64,000 bases of DNA from Aptenodytes patagonicus (Eukaryota; Chordata; Aves; Sphenisciformes; Spheniscidae). The stretch spans positions 16,954,501 to 17,018,500 of the forward strand of contig NC_134963.1 in NCBI RefSeq assembly GCF_965638725.1, read 5' to 3'. The notes beneath the pieces are model-generated. The model was given only the letters and a program-made list of their open reading frames with translations. It was not told the DNA's origin and made no database searches. Positions 39,117 to 52,300 of this stretch are shown here, piece after piece (the first letter of the stretch is position 1; every line of letters begins with the position of its first letter). Position numbers and translations under genes: made by a program.

Positions 39117-39639
39117 GCTGTTCAAAAAGCGGGAGGTGGCTCTGCTCTGTCTCTAGCCCTGGGGGTGGCTGCGGAGGTTTTGTGGTGTCACTCTTGCACC
39201 TCGCAGCACCCTGCATGCTTCCAGCTGGGATGGCTTCACGCGAGCTGCCCAGATCCTTGGGAGCTCCCCAGGGAGTAGCAGGGCTGCCCCCCTCCCCTAC
39301 TTCAGCTATGCTCACGGAGGGTTTAAGAGCTGAGCTTAAGGTGGCAGCCCTGGGCTGGTACTTGCTTACTGGGGGGTGCAGTGGCTCCTGTGCCCCCTGG
39401 TTCCTGCCTCCTGCCAGGGCTGATGCTCAGCGAGGACAAGCGCAGCCCTGGGGTGAGCCTGAGCATTCTGGAGGTGCTGAACCCTGCGCTCCCACCTGCC
39501 CCGGGGGTTTTGTCGGCCTGGTGCAGGGCAGGGACCGGCAGGGTCCGTGCCCGTGGGGTGCTCCGGGAACCCCACAAGCTGCCGAGCTGCCCGGCTCAAA
39601 AACACAGTGTGTGGAGGCGCAGTGGGGGTCCGAGCACCG

Positions 39640-39645
39640 TTTAAT
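39640..39645 (-). terminator. Possible poly(A) signal of the TMEM17-like gene
   Basis: ATTAAA on the minus strand, about 47 bp past the stop codon at 39,692. It is the commonest variant signal and is well placed, but would give a very short 3' UTR. Confidence 0.45.
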
Positions 39646-39691
39646 GCTCCCTGCCGGGGCTGACTGCGTGGGATGGAGGGGTCCTGCAGCA

Positions 39692-41583
39692 TCACCCCTC
39701 CTCAGCTGCCTGCCCCCATGTGCCCCCCTGCCCTGGCCGTCCCCTGCCGCCCTCCTTGAACTGCCGCAGGTAGAACTGTGCTGCCAGCTGCTTGGTCATG
39801 GTCTTCAGCGCAAGGAAGGCAGCCGCGATCTCAGCGACGACGAAGGCCAGGAGAAGGCTGTGCGTAGCCATCTCCAGCGGCAGGCGGATGACGTGACTGT
39901 CCGTCAGCAGGAAGAGCAGGAGGGGGAGCTGGATCAGGAAGGAGAGGAGGAGGAACCCAGCCAGCTCGGGCACCTGTGGGAGCAGAGGCCGCTGAGATGG
40001 GGCGCAGAGGCCATCGGTGGTGTGGGGGGACCCTCTCTGCCCCAGGAGCTCCCTGCATCGGCCACTCTGCTGGCCTCAGCACCCAGGTACCAGGGACGTC
40101 CCTGCCGTGCGGAGCCATGCCTGGATGTGGTCGGATGCTGTCAAGACCAGTGCTGGAGCATCACACCCACAGCACAGGGAGGGATACAGCAGGAGAGCGA
40201 GTGGGTCCCCTTCGTCCCCTGCTTCCAGGTCTTGCCTGCACCCGCGATTCCCTCCCAGGACAGCTCCAGGCGGAACCGGTGGTGACGGGCATTCAGGTCC
40301 TGGACGAGGGGACATCCAGCATAGCCACAGCTCCCCCAGCAGGGCCGTCCCTCGCCGAACACAGGGGACTTGTGGCCAGGGCAGAGAGATGGCGCTTACC
40401 TTCTCCTGCAGGTTCCCCACGTAGCCCAGGTAGAGGCGGGTGCCCTCAGCCAGCGAGAGGATGAGGAAGGCAGCGACCAGCAGGAACTGGTAGTGCCGAG
40501 GCAGCAGGTGGTACTGTAACGGGGGCACGGCCTCGTCCCAGCCTGTGCCCCGTCCCCTGTGCCCCATGCCCAGCTCTCCATGCCCAGTTTCCCATCCCAT
40601 TTCCCATCCCCTGCCCTCCATGCCCAGCTCCCTGTGCCCACCTCCCCGTTCCCTTTGCCCTGTGCCCCATGCCCAGCTCCCTGTGCCCTGCTCCCCGTGC
40701 TCTGTGCCCCGTGCTCTCCTCCCCGTGCCCAGCTCCCCATGCTCTGCCAGCCCCCGCCCGTGCTGGTGCCCAGCCTTGCCCACTGCCCTCCCAGTTTAAC
40801 CTTCCCTGCCTGGAAGTTCAGTGGCTGTTCTCACGATTTCCATTTCTGGGAGCCGGAGGCGAGCCATCTTGTCTTGTGGGGGACAGGGCATTTTGCTCAT
40901 GTGTGTGGGGACCCATTAATTTTTGAAGAGGCTCCCCTCTCCCCTGCTCAATGCGGCCCCTGCATGCCCGGGGAGGTTGGGCAGGAGCAGGCTCACCCCC
41001 CCACCACGTTCCCCATGGAATGGTACCTTCAGCTGCAGCATCATCCCCTCAGCCAGGCACCAGACCGGGAAGTAGTAGGCATTGAAGTAGAGCATCATCT
41101 GGAGGGGCAGGCTGGCCAGCACCTCGTGGGCTGGGCAGGGCAGGCAGGGGTGGGCAGGGCTGCCTAGCACCCCCAGGGCCTTGCTGCCCAGGGGGAGCCC
41201 CTGCCTCGCCAGCTCACGGAGGGGAGAGCGATGGCCCCTGCCATGCCTAGGGGGACGGCTGGGTAGCAAGAACGGCTGTTTGCAGCAAATGCACTTATTT
41301 TTGCTCCCCCTCATCAGTGGGTGGGTGCAGGGACCCTTCGGGTGCTCCCAGCTCAGAGGCACCCGCGTGCTTTGGTGATGTGCTGAGCAGGCTTGCGGTG
41401 ATGAAGCAACAGCAAACCCCCCCCCCCCCCCCAATCCCTCTGCCGCCGAGCCCTGCTGCCCATACCTGGGTGGTAGGTGTGGGCAGCGCCGCTGTCCCGT
41501 GTCTTGTTGTTGATGAAGAGGGAGCTGCTGAACGCCACCAAGCCCCGGCGGAGGTTGGGGGGCAGAGGAGTGTGCACAGCCAT
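39692..41583 (-). CDS. TMEM17B: Transmembrane protein 17 family member (TMEM17B-like)
   Basis: Four minus-strand exons: 41583-41466, 41130-41027, 40513-40400 and 39973-39692, giving 205 residues (TMEM17 is about 198). The ATG lies in a strong GGCCATGG context. Similarity to TMEM17 is clear throughout: LPLQMMLYFNAYYFPVW, then EGTRLYLGYVGNLQEK, then VPELAGFLLLSFLIQLPL, and a basic cytosolic end after AEIAAAFLALKTMTKQLA. Four membrane helices lie at about 51-73, 83-102, 117-135 and 145-165. The family acts at the ciliary transition zone as part of the MKS/tectonic complex, so a ciliary membrane role is expected. From memory, human TMEM17 lies elsewhere (2p15), so this copy next to P2RX6 is most likely the second vertebrate paralogue, called TMEM17B in fish and frog; the exact symbol is inferred. 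Convergent with P2RX6. Confidence 0.85.
40545..40795. repeat. Pyrimidine-rich imperfect minisatellite
   Basis: In the intron between exons 2 and 3 of the TMEM17-like gene. Degenerate units of the type CCCATGCCCAGCTCCCTGTG recur about a dozen times with variable spacing, leaving the minus strand purine-rich. It generates long shadow reading frames on both strands. Confidence 0.7.
41417..41432. repeat. Poly(C) tract
   Basis: Sixteen consecutive C residues in intron 1 of the TMEM17-like gene. Confidence 0.9.
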
Positions 41584-44500
41584 GGCCGGCAGCTGAGCCC
41601 TGCTCGCCCCAGCCCGGCTCAGCCAGGATTAGCCGGAAGGTAATTAATGGGATGACAGGTCGGGCTAATGTGTGGGGCCACGTGGCCATCGGCTCCCTGG
41701 GGACAGGGCTGCTGAGCCGGGAGGAGGATGTGGGGAAGGAAAATCCCCCCCGGGACACCAAGCCCATGCAGGAGCCACAAGGATACAGTGTCTCCCCTCC
41801 ACAGCAGCTCGCAGGGATGAGCAGCAGGTTGTACCCATCACCGTGACGGGGATGCGGTGGTGTCCCCAGCCCATGTACCTCGCAGGCAGCACTCTGCTCC
41901 GCCGCACCCTCTCCCAGCCAGGTTGTATCGATGTAATCATTGCTCAAAACTCCCTGACAAAGATGCCCAGGGAGGGGATGGTGCTCCTTGCCAGAAACAC
42001 TTCTTCAAAGCCTCCAGACTCATGGAGCATTTTACCCACCACCATGAGCTTCCCTGCTAATGGGCCGCCCCCGTGGGTCTCCATGCTGCTCAGCATCCCC
42101 AAGCCCCATCCAGGCTCGGGGGGCCTGGGGAGGGCAGTGGGGGACGGTGTGTGCAAGAGGGTGGTTGAGCCGGAGGTGAATGGCAGGGAAAGGGGATGCT
42201 TTGGGGCCTTCACGGTTAGTCCTACCCAACGGGCATGGTCTCATCTCTCAGCCTCCAACCCATCCCAGAAGGTGCATCAGAGCAGCTGCTGCAAATATTG
42301 GGAGAGAGTATTGTAAATGTGCTCCTTCAGGGCCAGGCACTGGCAAGGGACACGAGAAACCAAACAGAAAGAGGATTCTTCTGCTTGACAAAGCCAAAAT
42401 GAAGCTGCAGAGCTCATTGCCATATGCTGCCAAAAAAAAACCCACCTGGAGCTGAAAGCATGACTAAACCAGTGCATGACTGGCTGAAGTCCATCAAGGG
42501 CTTCCACGCACAAGGACCCAGTCTCTCCAGGCAGGTCCATGCTGTGAGCACAGCCCAGGGTACATGTCCTTTCTCCAGCTCTTCTGAGCAGCTGTGACAC
42601 CCCAGTGTGGCCCCACGGCGTGGTTCAGGGCAGCTGCTCCCCTGTCCTTACATTACTGATATAAAAAAAACCAAATCACCTATGCGAAGTGGATTTCACA
42701 GAAAATCTAACCAAGTGTGGAAAAAATACACCCTGCTATAAGCATTGGCCTGTTATTAGATAATGACACTGAGCTAAAGGAGGACAATGGATGAGCAGAA
42801 AGGCCCATGAGGTCCTTCTGGTCTATTTGGCCAAGCCTGGGCAAGACATCTGAAGATGCCACTGGTGAGAAGACAGTCTCCACTGCATTGGGGAGGGTGT
42901 TTAACCACAGACTGTTACGTTGAACACCTCCCAGCCTCAGAAGCGACACTGGGAAGACTTGCCTGGAGATGGTTGGCCACCACCATTCAGCTCGGACCAG
43001 CTCTAGCTGAGACAAGGGCAGCCAGCCCATGGAACAAGGGGACAAGCGTGCCACTGCGGGAAAGGAAGAAGGCGAAGCTATTTGTGTTGCCATGACCTCC
43101 TTGGGGTCTGTAAGAAGGAGCAAAGCGAGGCGTAAATGCCAGTACATGAAGAGGGCGACGTTCACCCAAGCAACGAGCAAGGTGCAAAAGCAAGGGCAGA
43201 GATGGACAGGTGAAGGGTGAGGCCATACTTAATGTCTGGGAAACCACCTCGTGAGGAGCAGCGATTTTTTTAAACGAAGGCTTAGGGCACGGCAGAACTA
43301 AAAATAAACCTGTCACCTGGTGTGATGCTGAAACGAGATGTCCAGAGGGGTTCTCGGGTGTGTGGGAAGGGAAGGTGTGCTGTGCCCAACACCTGGCTCC
43401 CTGGGTCCAGCCAGCACACGGGGCGAGATGCGGGCAGGGTGACAGGCAGAGCCCAGCATCTGAGGAGCAGGAGCTGGTGGAGAGCTTGGGGTCTGGAGGC
43501 ATCACATCTGTGTGGGCAACCCAGGTGAGCAACCTAGAAGATACCTGGGCAATCTGGTGAAGCTAAATGTGATGGGGCAATGCAGCCAGGGATCACTAAC
43601 AAGCTGCATGTGCCCCAGCTGGGTTTAGCTAATGGTGCTCATTCCCGATGGGAACAGGCGGTTTCTCAAGAAGAGCTGGAAACTTTCTGTCCTGGCATGG
43701 GAGGTTGCACGATGTGCCTGGAGAGGCGGCAGAAGAGACAACCCAGCCTTGCCCAGATCCAGGACATGCTCACCACCGGTAAGCATTTGCCGAGGCGCTG
43801 GACGATGGGTCCCAGGTCCAACACCATCCTGCGGGTCGGTGTCAGGATGCCCAGCTATGCTGGCGGCCCTGCCCATGACCCGGCACATGTCCTAAGAAAA
43901 GCCATGGTGGTGACTGGGGTGTTATGGGGTGATGTTCCCAGCCCCGGCTGAAACAGCTCCTCTGTAAAAAGGGGGAATGGGACTTGTTCCCCACACTGCA
44001 GCCGTAAGCTGGGGCAGAAGGTCCTTCCTCAGCCCCTGCATGGTCTTCAGCCCCATGAACACGGGGATGATGCCCACTGTGCACGGCTCATGCCCGACAC
44101 TGGATGAGGCCCCAGCAGAGGCGAAGGAGTCAAAGGGTATCTTCCTGAAAAATGAAGTGCCCTGCCGATCTACCCAGGAGGACTCCAGAGGATGCCAAGT
44201 CTTCAGGTGAGCAGGAAGACGGAGGCCTTGGAAAAGCTCAGCCAATCTGTGCTGGGGGAGCATGTGGGGCTGCCAGTCTCACCCAGTGTGGAGGCTGTGC
44301 CGGAGAGCCCGGGGGGGGAAATCACAGAGCTCCGAGGGGTGCCACCATGTGGTGCCCCGGCGTCCCCAGGCACCCCCAGCTGGGTCCCCTGGAGAGCTGC
44401 CGAATAAGAGTCCGGCCATCCCACCAGCAAGACAACGGGATGCAAAGCCACATCTCTCCGGCGAGTGTGCAGAGCCGGGGCAGCAGGCTGGGCAGCTGCC

Positions 44501-46318
44501 TCCACCTGTGCAGCGTGCACAGCCCTGGCCCCTCTGCAAGAGCCCTGCCTGGGGCTGAGCAGCCCCGGATACCTCTGCCCTCAGAGAAAGCCCTCACCCA
44601 CGCTGCACTGGGGACGGGGACATCGACATTTGCCTTTTGGGACCTAAGATGAGACTTGCAAGTTCACATCCCTTTGTGGATCCAGCAGATATGTAACAGT
44701 TCAAGAGGAGGACCCTGTTCATCGCTGCGTACTGGAGCATGCACGTCCCTGCCTACCATCCCCTCTGGTCACGCTGCCTGGGAAAAACCTTGCAGTGAAA
44801 CCAGAAGAGACCAACCAGAGACGTGACAGACGACCGGTGATGTTTCTACCCAGCAAAGATCAGAAAGTCTGGAAATAGATACAGGTGAGCTGGACACAAG
44901 TGGGAAGCCTCCACAGAAGAGGTGCTTGCACCACCCAGCCGACCTGCAGAGGTGACCCAAGGCCTTGGAAGAAATCAGAGATGATCCAGATCCCAAGAAT
45001 AGTACTGCTTTAATTCATAGGGGATGAATCAAATTAAAAATATAAATCCTCTTGCTTTGGGCTCAGGGTAAAACACTGACTGCTGGGGAAGAAACCTCCC
45101 CCAGGACAGAGCACTGGAGGCTCTCCAAGGGGGGTTCTCACCCCCCTGGCTCTGCTGGGCTGATGGACATGGGGCTGTGGGCTGGCCAGTTCCACTCCTG
45201 AGCTGGAGATAAGGCTCTTCTTCCAGCAAGGGGCAGAAAACACGACAGCAGAGCACTGACATGGAAAGCTGAGATGAGAAATGCAGCCTTGTCACTAGGT
45301 GACAGGACGAATGAGTGACAAAGGCCGGAGGACAGCCAGAAATACTCCTCCGGCTACTTTTCCTTGAGTAACATCTCAGCAGCAGCACTAATCCTGCGAT
45401 AATCGTTAAGGAGAGAGACATCACAAGGCTAGCTGGAAGGATGGCCACCAAGCCCGCAGGCTGCAGTCCGAATGTCACACCTCTCCGGGGAGCCCCTGCT
45501 CCACACCCCGGGGCTGACCGAGAGCTGCCAGTGCCCAAGCCCAAACCGAGCCCCGAGAGATGGGGAGCAGCGCTCCAGCCCCTTGTCTGCTCCAGAACGG
45601 GGAGATGCTGCGGGTGCTGGGACGGGGTCTGATGAGCTCCAGAGCCCTTGGCTTGGGTAGGGACCCACCTCTGCTGGGGGGGCTGGACAGTGCGACCAGC
45701 TTGGAGAAGGGAGAATGCGAAACACAAACACAGGCTGTACAGAGACCACCTAGCGTGACCCCATCTCCCTGGCCCCCCCAGGTGCTCCCCGGGGTGGATG
45801 GGCACGGGGAGAGCCGTGGCAAGCGCTGCAGCCATGCGGAGAGGTAGCAGATGTCAGGCTCTGCGGGGATGTGCGTTGGAGCTCTCCTGGGAGCGAAGAG
45901 AATTTGGGAAGAGGCAACATGCTTGAAAGCACAGGGAGCAATGAAAGGCACTCACGCTGTTTACGTGGGCAAGGGACATGCTTGGGGCAGACCTGCCTGG
46001 GGACCCCACAGCCCATCAGCAGCATCTGCAGCCACGCGGTGCCTGTGCCCGCCGCCAGTGCCAAACCCCGCTTTCTCTGGGAGCTGCTTTTCCAGCATCC
46101 CACGGGAATCGCAACCACAGAGCCCCAGCCCGGTAGGCACCGGGGCAGAGGAGCCGTCAGCAGTCTGCTGGGAAGGTAAGTGCACAGTGACAGGCGCCGG
46201 GTTCATCCAAGTCTCAAAGGGAAATGACTGAGCTGCGGTGTTCCCGCTTGTCTGTGGAGCTGCCATCGCGTCTCCCCATGGCGAGGGCAGCATCAGGAGG
46301 GCACAGCCACCAGCGGCG
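41584..46318. other. Interval between the TMEM17-like gene and AIFM3
   Basis: Both flanking genes are on the minus strand, so this interval holds the AIFM3 3' UTR at its right side and the promoter of the TMEM17-like gene at its left. An ATTAAA on the minus strand at 45,014-45,009 could end AIFM3 with a UTR of about 1.3 kb. I see no coding exon and no clear RFX X-box near 41,600. Confidence 0.4.
45009..45014 (-). terminator. Possible AIFM3 poly(A) signal
   Basis: ATTAAA on the minus strand about 1.3 kb after the AIFM3 stop. It is a weak candidate; no canonical AATAAA was noticed nearer the stop. Confidence 0.25.
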
Positions 46319-49300
46319 TTAGGAGCCTTTCCCAGTTAGCCAGGACATATCTCCGGTTCTAAAAAAGAGAAAAAAACAGCAGTGCTGTGAGATGTTTCCC
46401 AGCGTGCGCAAGCAAATGTGCTCGGTCCGCCTGGGTGCTGCCCTCGGTGCTAGTCCTGTCGTTGGTCCCCGTCCCAGCACCCACGCTGCTCTGCACAGAG
46501 GCACAGCCAGCCCGGACAGGATGGCAGCGCCCGTTCCTCCACCCTCACTCACATGTCACTAAAACTGTTCAAAACCTCATGTGCAGATCCTCAATTCCAT
46601 GTAAAACTGAGTTCAAACAGTATCTTTTTAACTTAAAACAAGACCTTCTGGCATTCAGCTGAAAATTCATGGAAAGCCACCGGACGGCAGGCATCTCCCC
46701 AGCTGAGCAGGGTCCCAGCCAAAAGGCAGCTGCCTGTTCCCAGCAGATCTGTGCACCAGCACCCTGCAAAGGGGACGTAGCAGCCATGCCCGCCCGCCCC
46801 TGGCATGGCTCCTGCCACCCCCAGCCCCACCACCCAGCACAGCGGCATCGCCCCCGCGTGGGGGGGGGGGGGGGGCTGCAAAACAAGCACGCAGCCTTAA
46901 CCAGTGTCCCCTCACAGGAATTAGGGACATGGCCCAAGCAGGGGGCTGGCTGTGCCTCTTGCCAGCCCTTCACGCCCAGCGCACCCAGGACCCCAAACCG
47001 AACGTACTTGCCATGACGGACAAACAGCCTAAAAGGTGCGAAAGCAGCAGGAGACAGAGAGAGAAAAGACATTCAGGTTTAGGCGGTCCGGCTTCCTCCA
47101 GGCTTGCTGTGCCCCACCACGGGGGCCAACAGCTCCCCCCGCCACCGGGCTGCCCGTGAGATGCCACCTCCCTCCCAGCCGCAAACTGGGTGGCCAGCAA
47201 CCATTTCCCGATGTACTGGAGATGATGGGCACAACCCTACCCCAGTCACTGGTGGCTGGGTGGACCCTCGACACGCTCCTCGTCCCAGGGGTGCCCGGGC
47301 TGTCTGACCTGGCTCGGGGCTGCCCGGGGGCCAGGAGTGCTTCTCTCCCCGAGCTTTTGAAAAAGTTTGCTTTTATTCCAGATGTGGAAACATCCCAGGG
47401 ACAGGGACCCACATTCCCCACTCAGCTCTGATTCCCACTCTAAAGGCTCCTTCCCGGCTGCTATCACCTCCCTGGCATTTGCGTTCCAGCACAGCATGTT
47501 CTGCACCCACCCTCTGCATGCAGGGGTACACCCTTTTCTGTGCAAAGTCTTAAAAACAAAGTGACGGGAAAAAAATGCACTTTGCCTATGAGCTATGCCC
47601 CAATGAACTGGAGGCTGAGACACCAAGGGCCGGTGTCCCGGCACTGTGAGCTCTCCGGGCTTTGCTCTTGCAGAGGGTTGTGCACGGGCAGCACACCCAG
47701 CCCCTCTCTGCGGGTCCCCTCGACTGACTGGGTGCCCAGGGGCACCCCAGCATCAGACAGTGCTACCTCAGTGATGTGCCAGCACCCAGCGGCAGCGAGC
47801 ACCACTGTCCCATCGAGTCTGTGCAAGGATTTGGATCCTGGTGCTTAAGACAAACCCCCTGTGTGGGGGATTGCAGACCTTGAGGCAGCTGGATGGCAGC
47901 ATTGGGGGATGGAGGGTATGGGCCAAGAAGGGTATGGAGTGGGCAAGAGCTGCCCAGTGCCCATCGGGGTCCTGCCTCGGGGTGCTCAGCCCTGCCCTGC
48001 ACCCCATGGCTGTGCTCGGCCCCTGCCCTGGCACTGCCGGATCCCACAGTGCGTCTACTTACTCCACATCACGCTTTCGGATGGTCCTGCCGGCAGCCAG
48101 GACCTCAGCCACCTTGGACACAATAGGGTCGTAGTTCATGCTGGCCACAGCCACCACCTCGTCGCTCCTAGTGCCGGGCAGAGCAGAGCGGTTAGGGCAG
48201 CCCCGGGTGGCCACGGCTCCATCACCCAAAAAGCAACATGCTGGAGAGAAGCGGGAAGCAAAGAGAAACACCCACTCCAGGGTCAGGACCCATCCCAAGG
48301 TGTGAGCACCACGGGGACTGTGCTAGCAGTGGTCTCACCGATGCTCACATGCTGGCGTGGTGAGCATCACTAGGGTGCCCAGGGGATGGAGACAGCTCTG
48401 GGCACCCTGGCATCTGGGGGAAAACAGCAGCAAAGGAGGATCTGATGGTGGATAAAAACCTGGACATCAGCAAGGATGCCCAGTGGTTGCTGCCATCCGG
48501 GCAGGCGATCCCTGTGCTGCTGCCCTGTACCGAGGGAGTGGAGAAGCGGGTGGTCAGGATTTCCCTGTGGGACACTTGGTTGTGCTACTCCACATCCCCT
48601 TCCTGATCCCCACCTTCAAGTGGGCAGAGTGCCCACCTCCGAGCTGCTCCACAGGCATGCTCCTCCCAAAGCACCGGGACAGCGGGGGTCTCCGACACCA
48701 GGGTCCCACCAGCCCCAGTGATGAAACCCCTGGGTATATGGGATGTCCAGCAGCACGTCCCAGTCCGGCTGACCATCACCCACCAGGACGCCAATGCTGG
48801 TGGCACAACGCAACCTCAAAGGCTGAATGGGAAACGAATGAAGCAGAAGGGAAGAGGATGTGAAAACGCTGGGGGAGCTTTGGCTAAAGGTCACAAGGCA
48901 AACAAGAATGGCTCTTCTGCTTTGAGGTTTGCAGAGGTCAACCTGAGTGTAAATCTTTAAAGACTGAACCCAGAAGATGACTCATAAATAGATAACTGAA
49001 TAGACAAACACTGTAAAGATCAGAGAAGGTGCATGGGTAAGATACTAAACACTGGTGATATTGTTGAGTAAGTTGAAGAGTAGAGGCACCGAACAAATCA
49101 AGATCTGCTCTTCAATCTGCTGCCAAAGAGCTCCGTGATCAACAGAGCAAAGAGCAGCCGGGGAGGGGGGAACACGTGCCTGATTCCTGGGAGGAGGAGA
49201 GCAGAAGCCATGTTTCAGAGGACACTTCATCTCTGTGGAGCCATGGGAGTTGAAGTCATCTCTCATAGCTGTCCCGCAAAGCCACGGGGTAGCTCCATCA

Positions 49301-52300
49301 CAGAAGACTACCTATTTCAAGAGGCTCTGATTCCTAAACAAGCTCACTACAAATAAGGGAGAGCAAGTCGGAAACAGAGCGGTGGTCTGGCTTCCCCATC
49401 CCATGGGTGAGCGCAGATGTGCAGAGCAGACCAGGAGCCCAGAATCTTCTCTGGAGCCACTGGAGCTTGTCCACAGATTAGTTAGTCCACACCAGCCAGA
49501 CCCAGAGATGGACTGACACCAGCCAGGCTCCAGCACAGGGTGCTGCTCCACGAGAATGGTTGCGGGAAGGGGGAGCTGCTGCGTTGCCAGGAGCTCTAGA
49601 ACAAGACTTGGCTGCCATTGGAAATCCCATCTCAAGCATCCTTAGCTCACTGCAGAGACATGTACCTACAGCAGAGGGGATTGCTGATAGCCTGTGGCTC
49701 TTCCATCCAGCAGACAAGGTGGGAATAAGGAGTAACAGACAGACGTTGATGAGCAATACGTTCACACTGGAAAACAGGCGTCCATGGTAGGCAGTGAGGA
49801 TAATTAACCATCCGAGAAGATTACAAAGCACGTATGTGTTCAGCTCAACTGCCTGCTGGGCTGTCGTGTTCAAGGGCTGCTGCTGTGATTTAGAAGAGCT
49901 CTTCACTTTCTGAGCCTGCGTCTTCTCTGCTGTGATGCTTGACGTCCCGCCTGATGTAAATGAGGTCCTCTACTCTCCCAGGACAGGACCCCATTCCCTA
50001 GGGATGTAACTCCAATCATACGTGCAGGGACTCATGAGTTTTCTTTACAGAAGACCACCGGTCTCCTTCCAAGACTCTTGCAGCAATACCTGATGGCACT
50101 GCAGTGCAGATTCCCTCTTCTGTTGCCCCAAGCTCAGGAACACAAACTGCCAATGAGAACCCCATCCCACCATGAACCACAGCCTGGGGAGACCCTACAG
50201 GTGGCTGTTTCCATCACACAGGGCCTTGGCCTTGGCTACTTCACCATTGCTTGATGCCTCTGGTGCTCAGCACACAGCGTGGGCTGAGGCTTCAGGACTC
50301 CTGGGAGGTTCTGCACCACCTTCACATCACACCACATGGTCTTGAAGCTTCAGTGGTTTCCTCTATGTTTGGTTTCCTGAGCACAGCCAGCCCCCAGCTG
50401 GGAAACACAAAGTGGTTGGAGACACCTATCCATCAGAACCAGGGGAAGATGTGCTGTTCCAAGGGAATGAATAACCAAGGTGTGCAAGGGAAAGGAAAGG
50501 AAGACGTAATCCCACCAGCTGCCCACCGACTCAGCCTCAAGCCCAGCCAGTGCCCGACACAACCAGCCAGGAAGGCGGATGGAGCCCAAACATTTCCATC
50601 AGCAAGACATGGGGTAGCTGGTCCTTTTGTGAAATAACTCGTGGGGCGCTGGTGAGCTGGACCATCCCACACCAGCAGTGGCTTTTAAACATTTTGTCTG
50701 ACAGATGGGGAAGCCAGGAGGAATCCCTCTTTTTCAAAGGTCTTTAGAGGCAACAAGAGTGCCCTTCCTGAACCTGGGATTTGGAGCAATCAGAAGTCTT
50801 GGTGTAAAGGCTGAGGGAAGGTGGAGCACCGTGTCTACATGGTCTTCCCTTCTGTGGCAGGTGCACCTGCCCTGACAAAGACTGGGGGCATTAAGACGGC
50901 TGCGCCCTTATTTTTGTGCCCTTACTTTCACGCCTTTACGGTGGCGAGTGCTGACCATCACGTACACATTTTTGGCCAGTCATTATGGTCCCGTATACAC
51001 CTCGGGCGAGGGGTAAGAAAGTGAAGGCCCTCAGGCAATTCGAACTGACCGGAGATGAGGTTCGACTAGGGTAGAAATGGAGCCCCGCCGGAGGGCAAGG
51101 GGAGCCGGTCCTCCTCCTGGGAGCAGCGGGTCTGCAGTCGGGGACTCTCCCCTGGGCTCGGGACGCCGCCCGAGGAAAGTCCTCGCGGTTGAGAGCCCTC
51201 ATCTTCCAGGTGAGTGACTGTGCACAGTTTGGATCCTCACTTCTAAAGCCGGCTGTGCAGTGTTAATCCCTCCTACGCCCTCCTGAACCTGTGCTTTACT
51301 GGTGTTGTCGGAGCGTTGACGCCTCATTTCTAGTTAGTTTTCTCTTCAACAATTTTGGTTAAAATAAAGTTCATTTTTGAACCTATCACCTGCCTAATTT
51401 GATTTTGTGAGCCTCCGCAACACCTTCCTCTGCAGGGTTCAATGCAAAGGAAGTGGGGACCTGTGAAGAAGACCACCACAGCAGTTCCCTGGATCTCCCA
51501 AGATCTCCAAGGTCTTAGGGGTGGGATGACATCGGTCTGTTCTGGCTGAGGTGCTGCAGTGAACGCAGTGTCCCATGGGGACATCTGCAGAGCATGTCCC
51601 GTCCCGTCCACCTCCTGGTACAGGGCCTCACGCTGACCCCTCCACAGCTCACACAGCTCTGAATGGGGACAAGTGAACAGCTTTCTTCTTCAAACTCTGG
51701 GGAAAAAAGAGCCTTATTGTGAAAGTCAATGCTGAGGACAGGCTCCGGGAGTGGAAACCACCAGCAGTTCATGCAACAACCAAGACAGCGTGCACCAGGA
51801 GGAGAAGAGTCCAAGCCATCAGGTGGGCATGGCAGAAGGAAGCAGGAGGGGATGGTTGATTTGGGACAGTGTCCTCAGTCCAAAAGCATTAGCACCAACC
51901 AGAAGAACTATCACCAAACGAGGAAAAGAGAAAGAAATGCTCCCGGTGGCCTCTCACAGAAGCGGAGACAGGGACTTGATTACAGCCAAGCAAAGCAGCC
52001 GGAGATGCACTGGCTGGCTCCCCCAGTACCTCCGGCTCTCAGCACAGGATGCCGTCCTGGTACCCAAAAGCCATCTCCGGGACCCCCTCCTGGGTGGCAG
52101 AACAACACAGCGCTTAGCGGCGGACCCCCGCCGCCCGCCCGCCGGGGAGCTGCTGCCCACCGAGCCCGGCTTTCCTGCGTGCCGGCAGGCCTGCCCAGGC
52201 AGCCCTCGCCCCCCGGCAGCCGCCAGCGGCACGCTGAGCACGGGGCCGCTGCACAGAACAGGGATTATGCACCTTGCTCAGGGCTTTCCTTTTGAACAGG

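Noticed and set aside
39182-40285. 367-codon plus-strand ORF
   Set aside because: Antisense shadow of the last exon of the TMEM17-like gene and nearby GC-rich DNA.
40916-41947. 343-codon minus-strand ORF overlapping the TMEM17-like gene
   Set aside because: It contains true exon 2 but reads through both flanking introns; the spliced model fits the TMEM17 family much better.
42780-43120. Repeat-like text with long open frames on both strands
   Set aside because: No match to CR1 or LTR patterns that I know and no conserved protein; left as intergenic.
38722-46318. Search for LZTR1 and THAP7, expected between P2RX6 and AIFM3 by human synteny
   Set aside because: No kelch/BTB or THAP-type coding sequence was recognised; the interval holds only the TMEM17-like gene.
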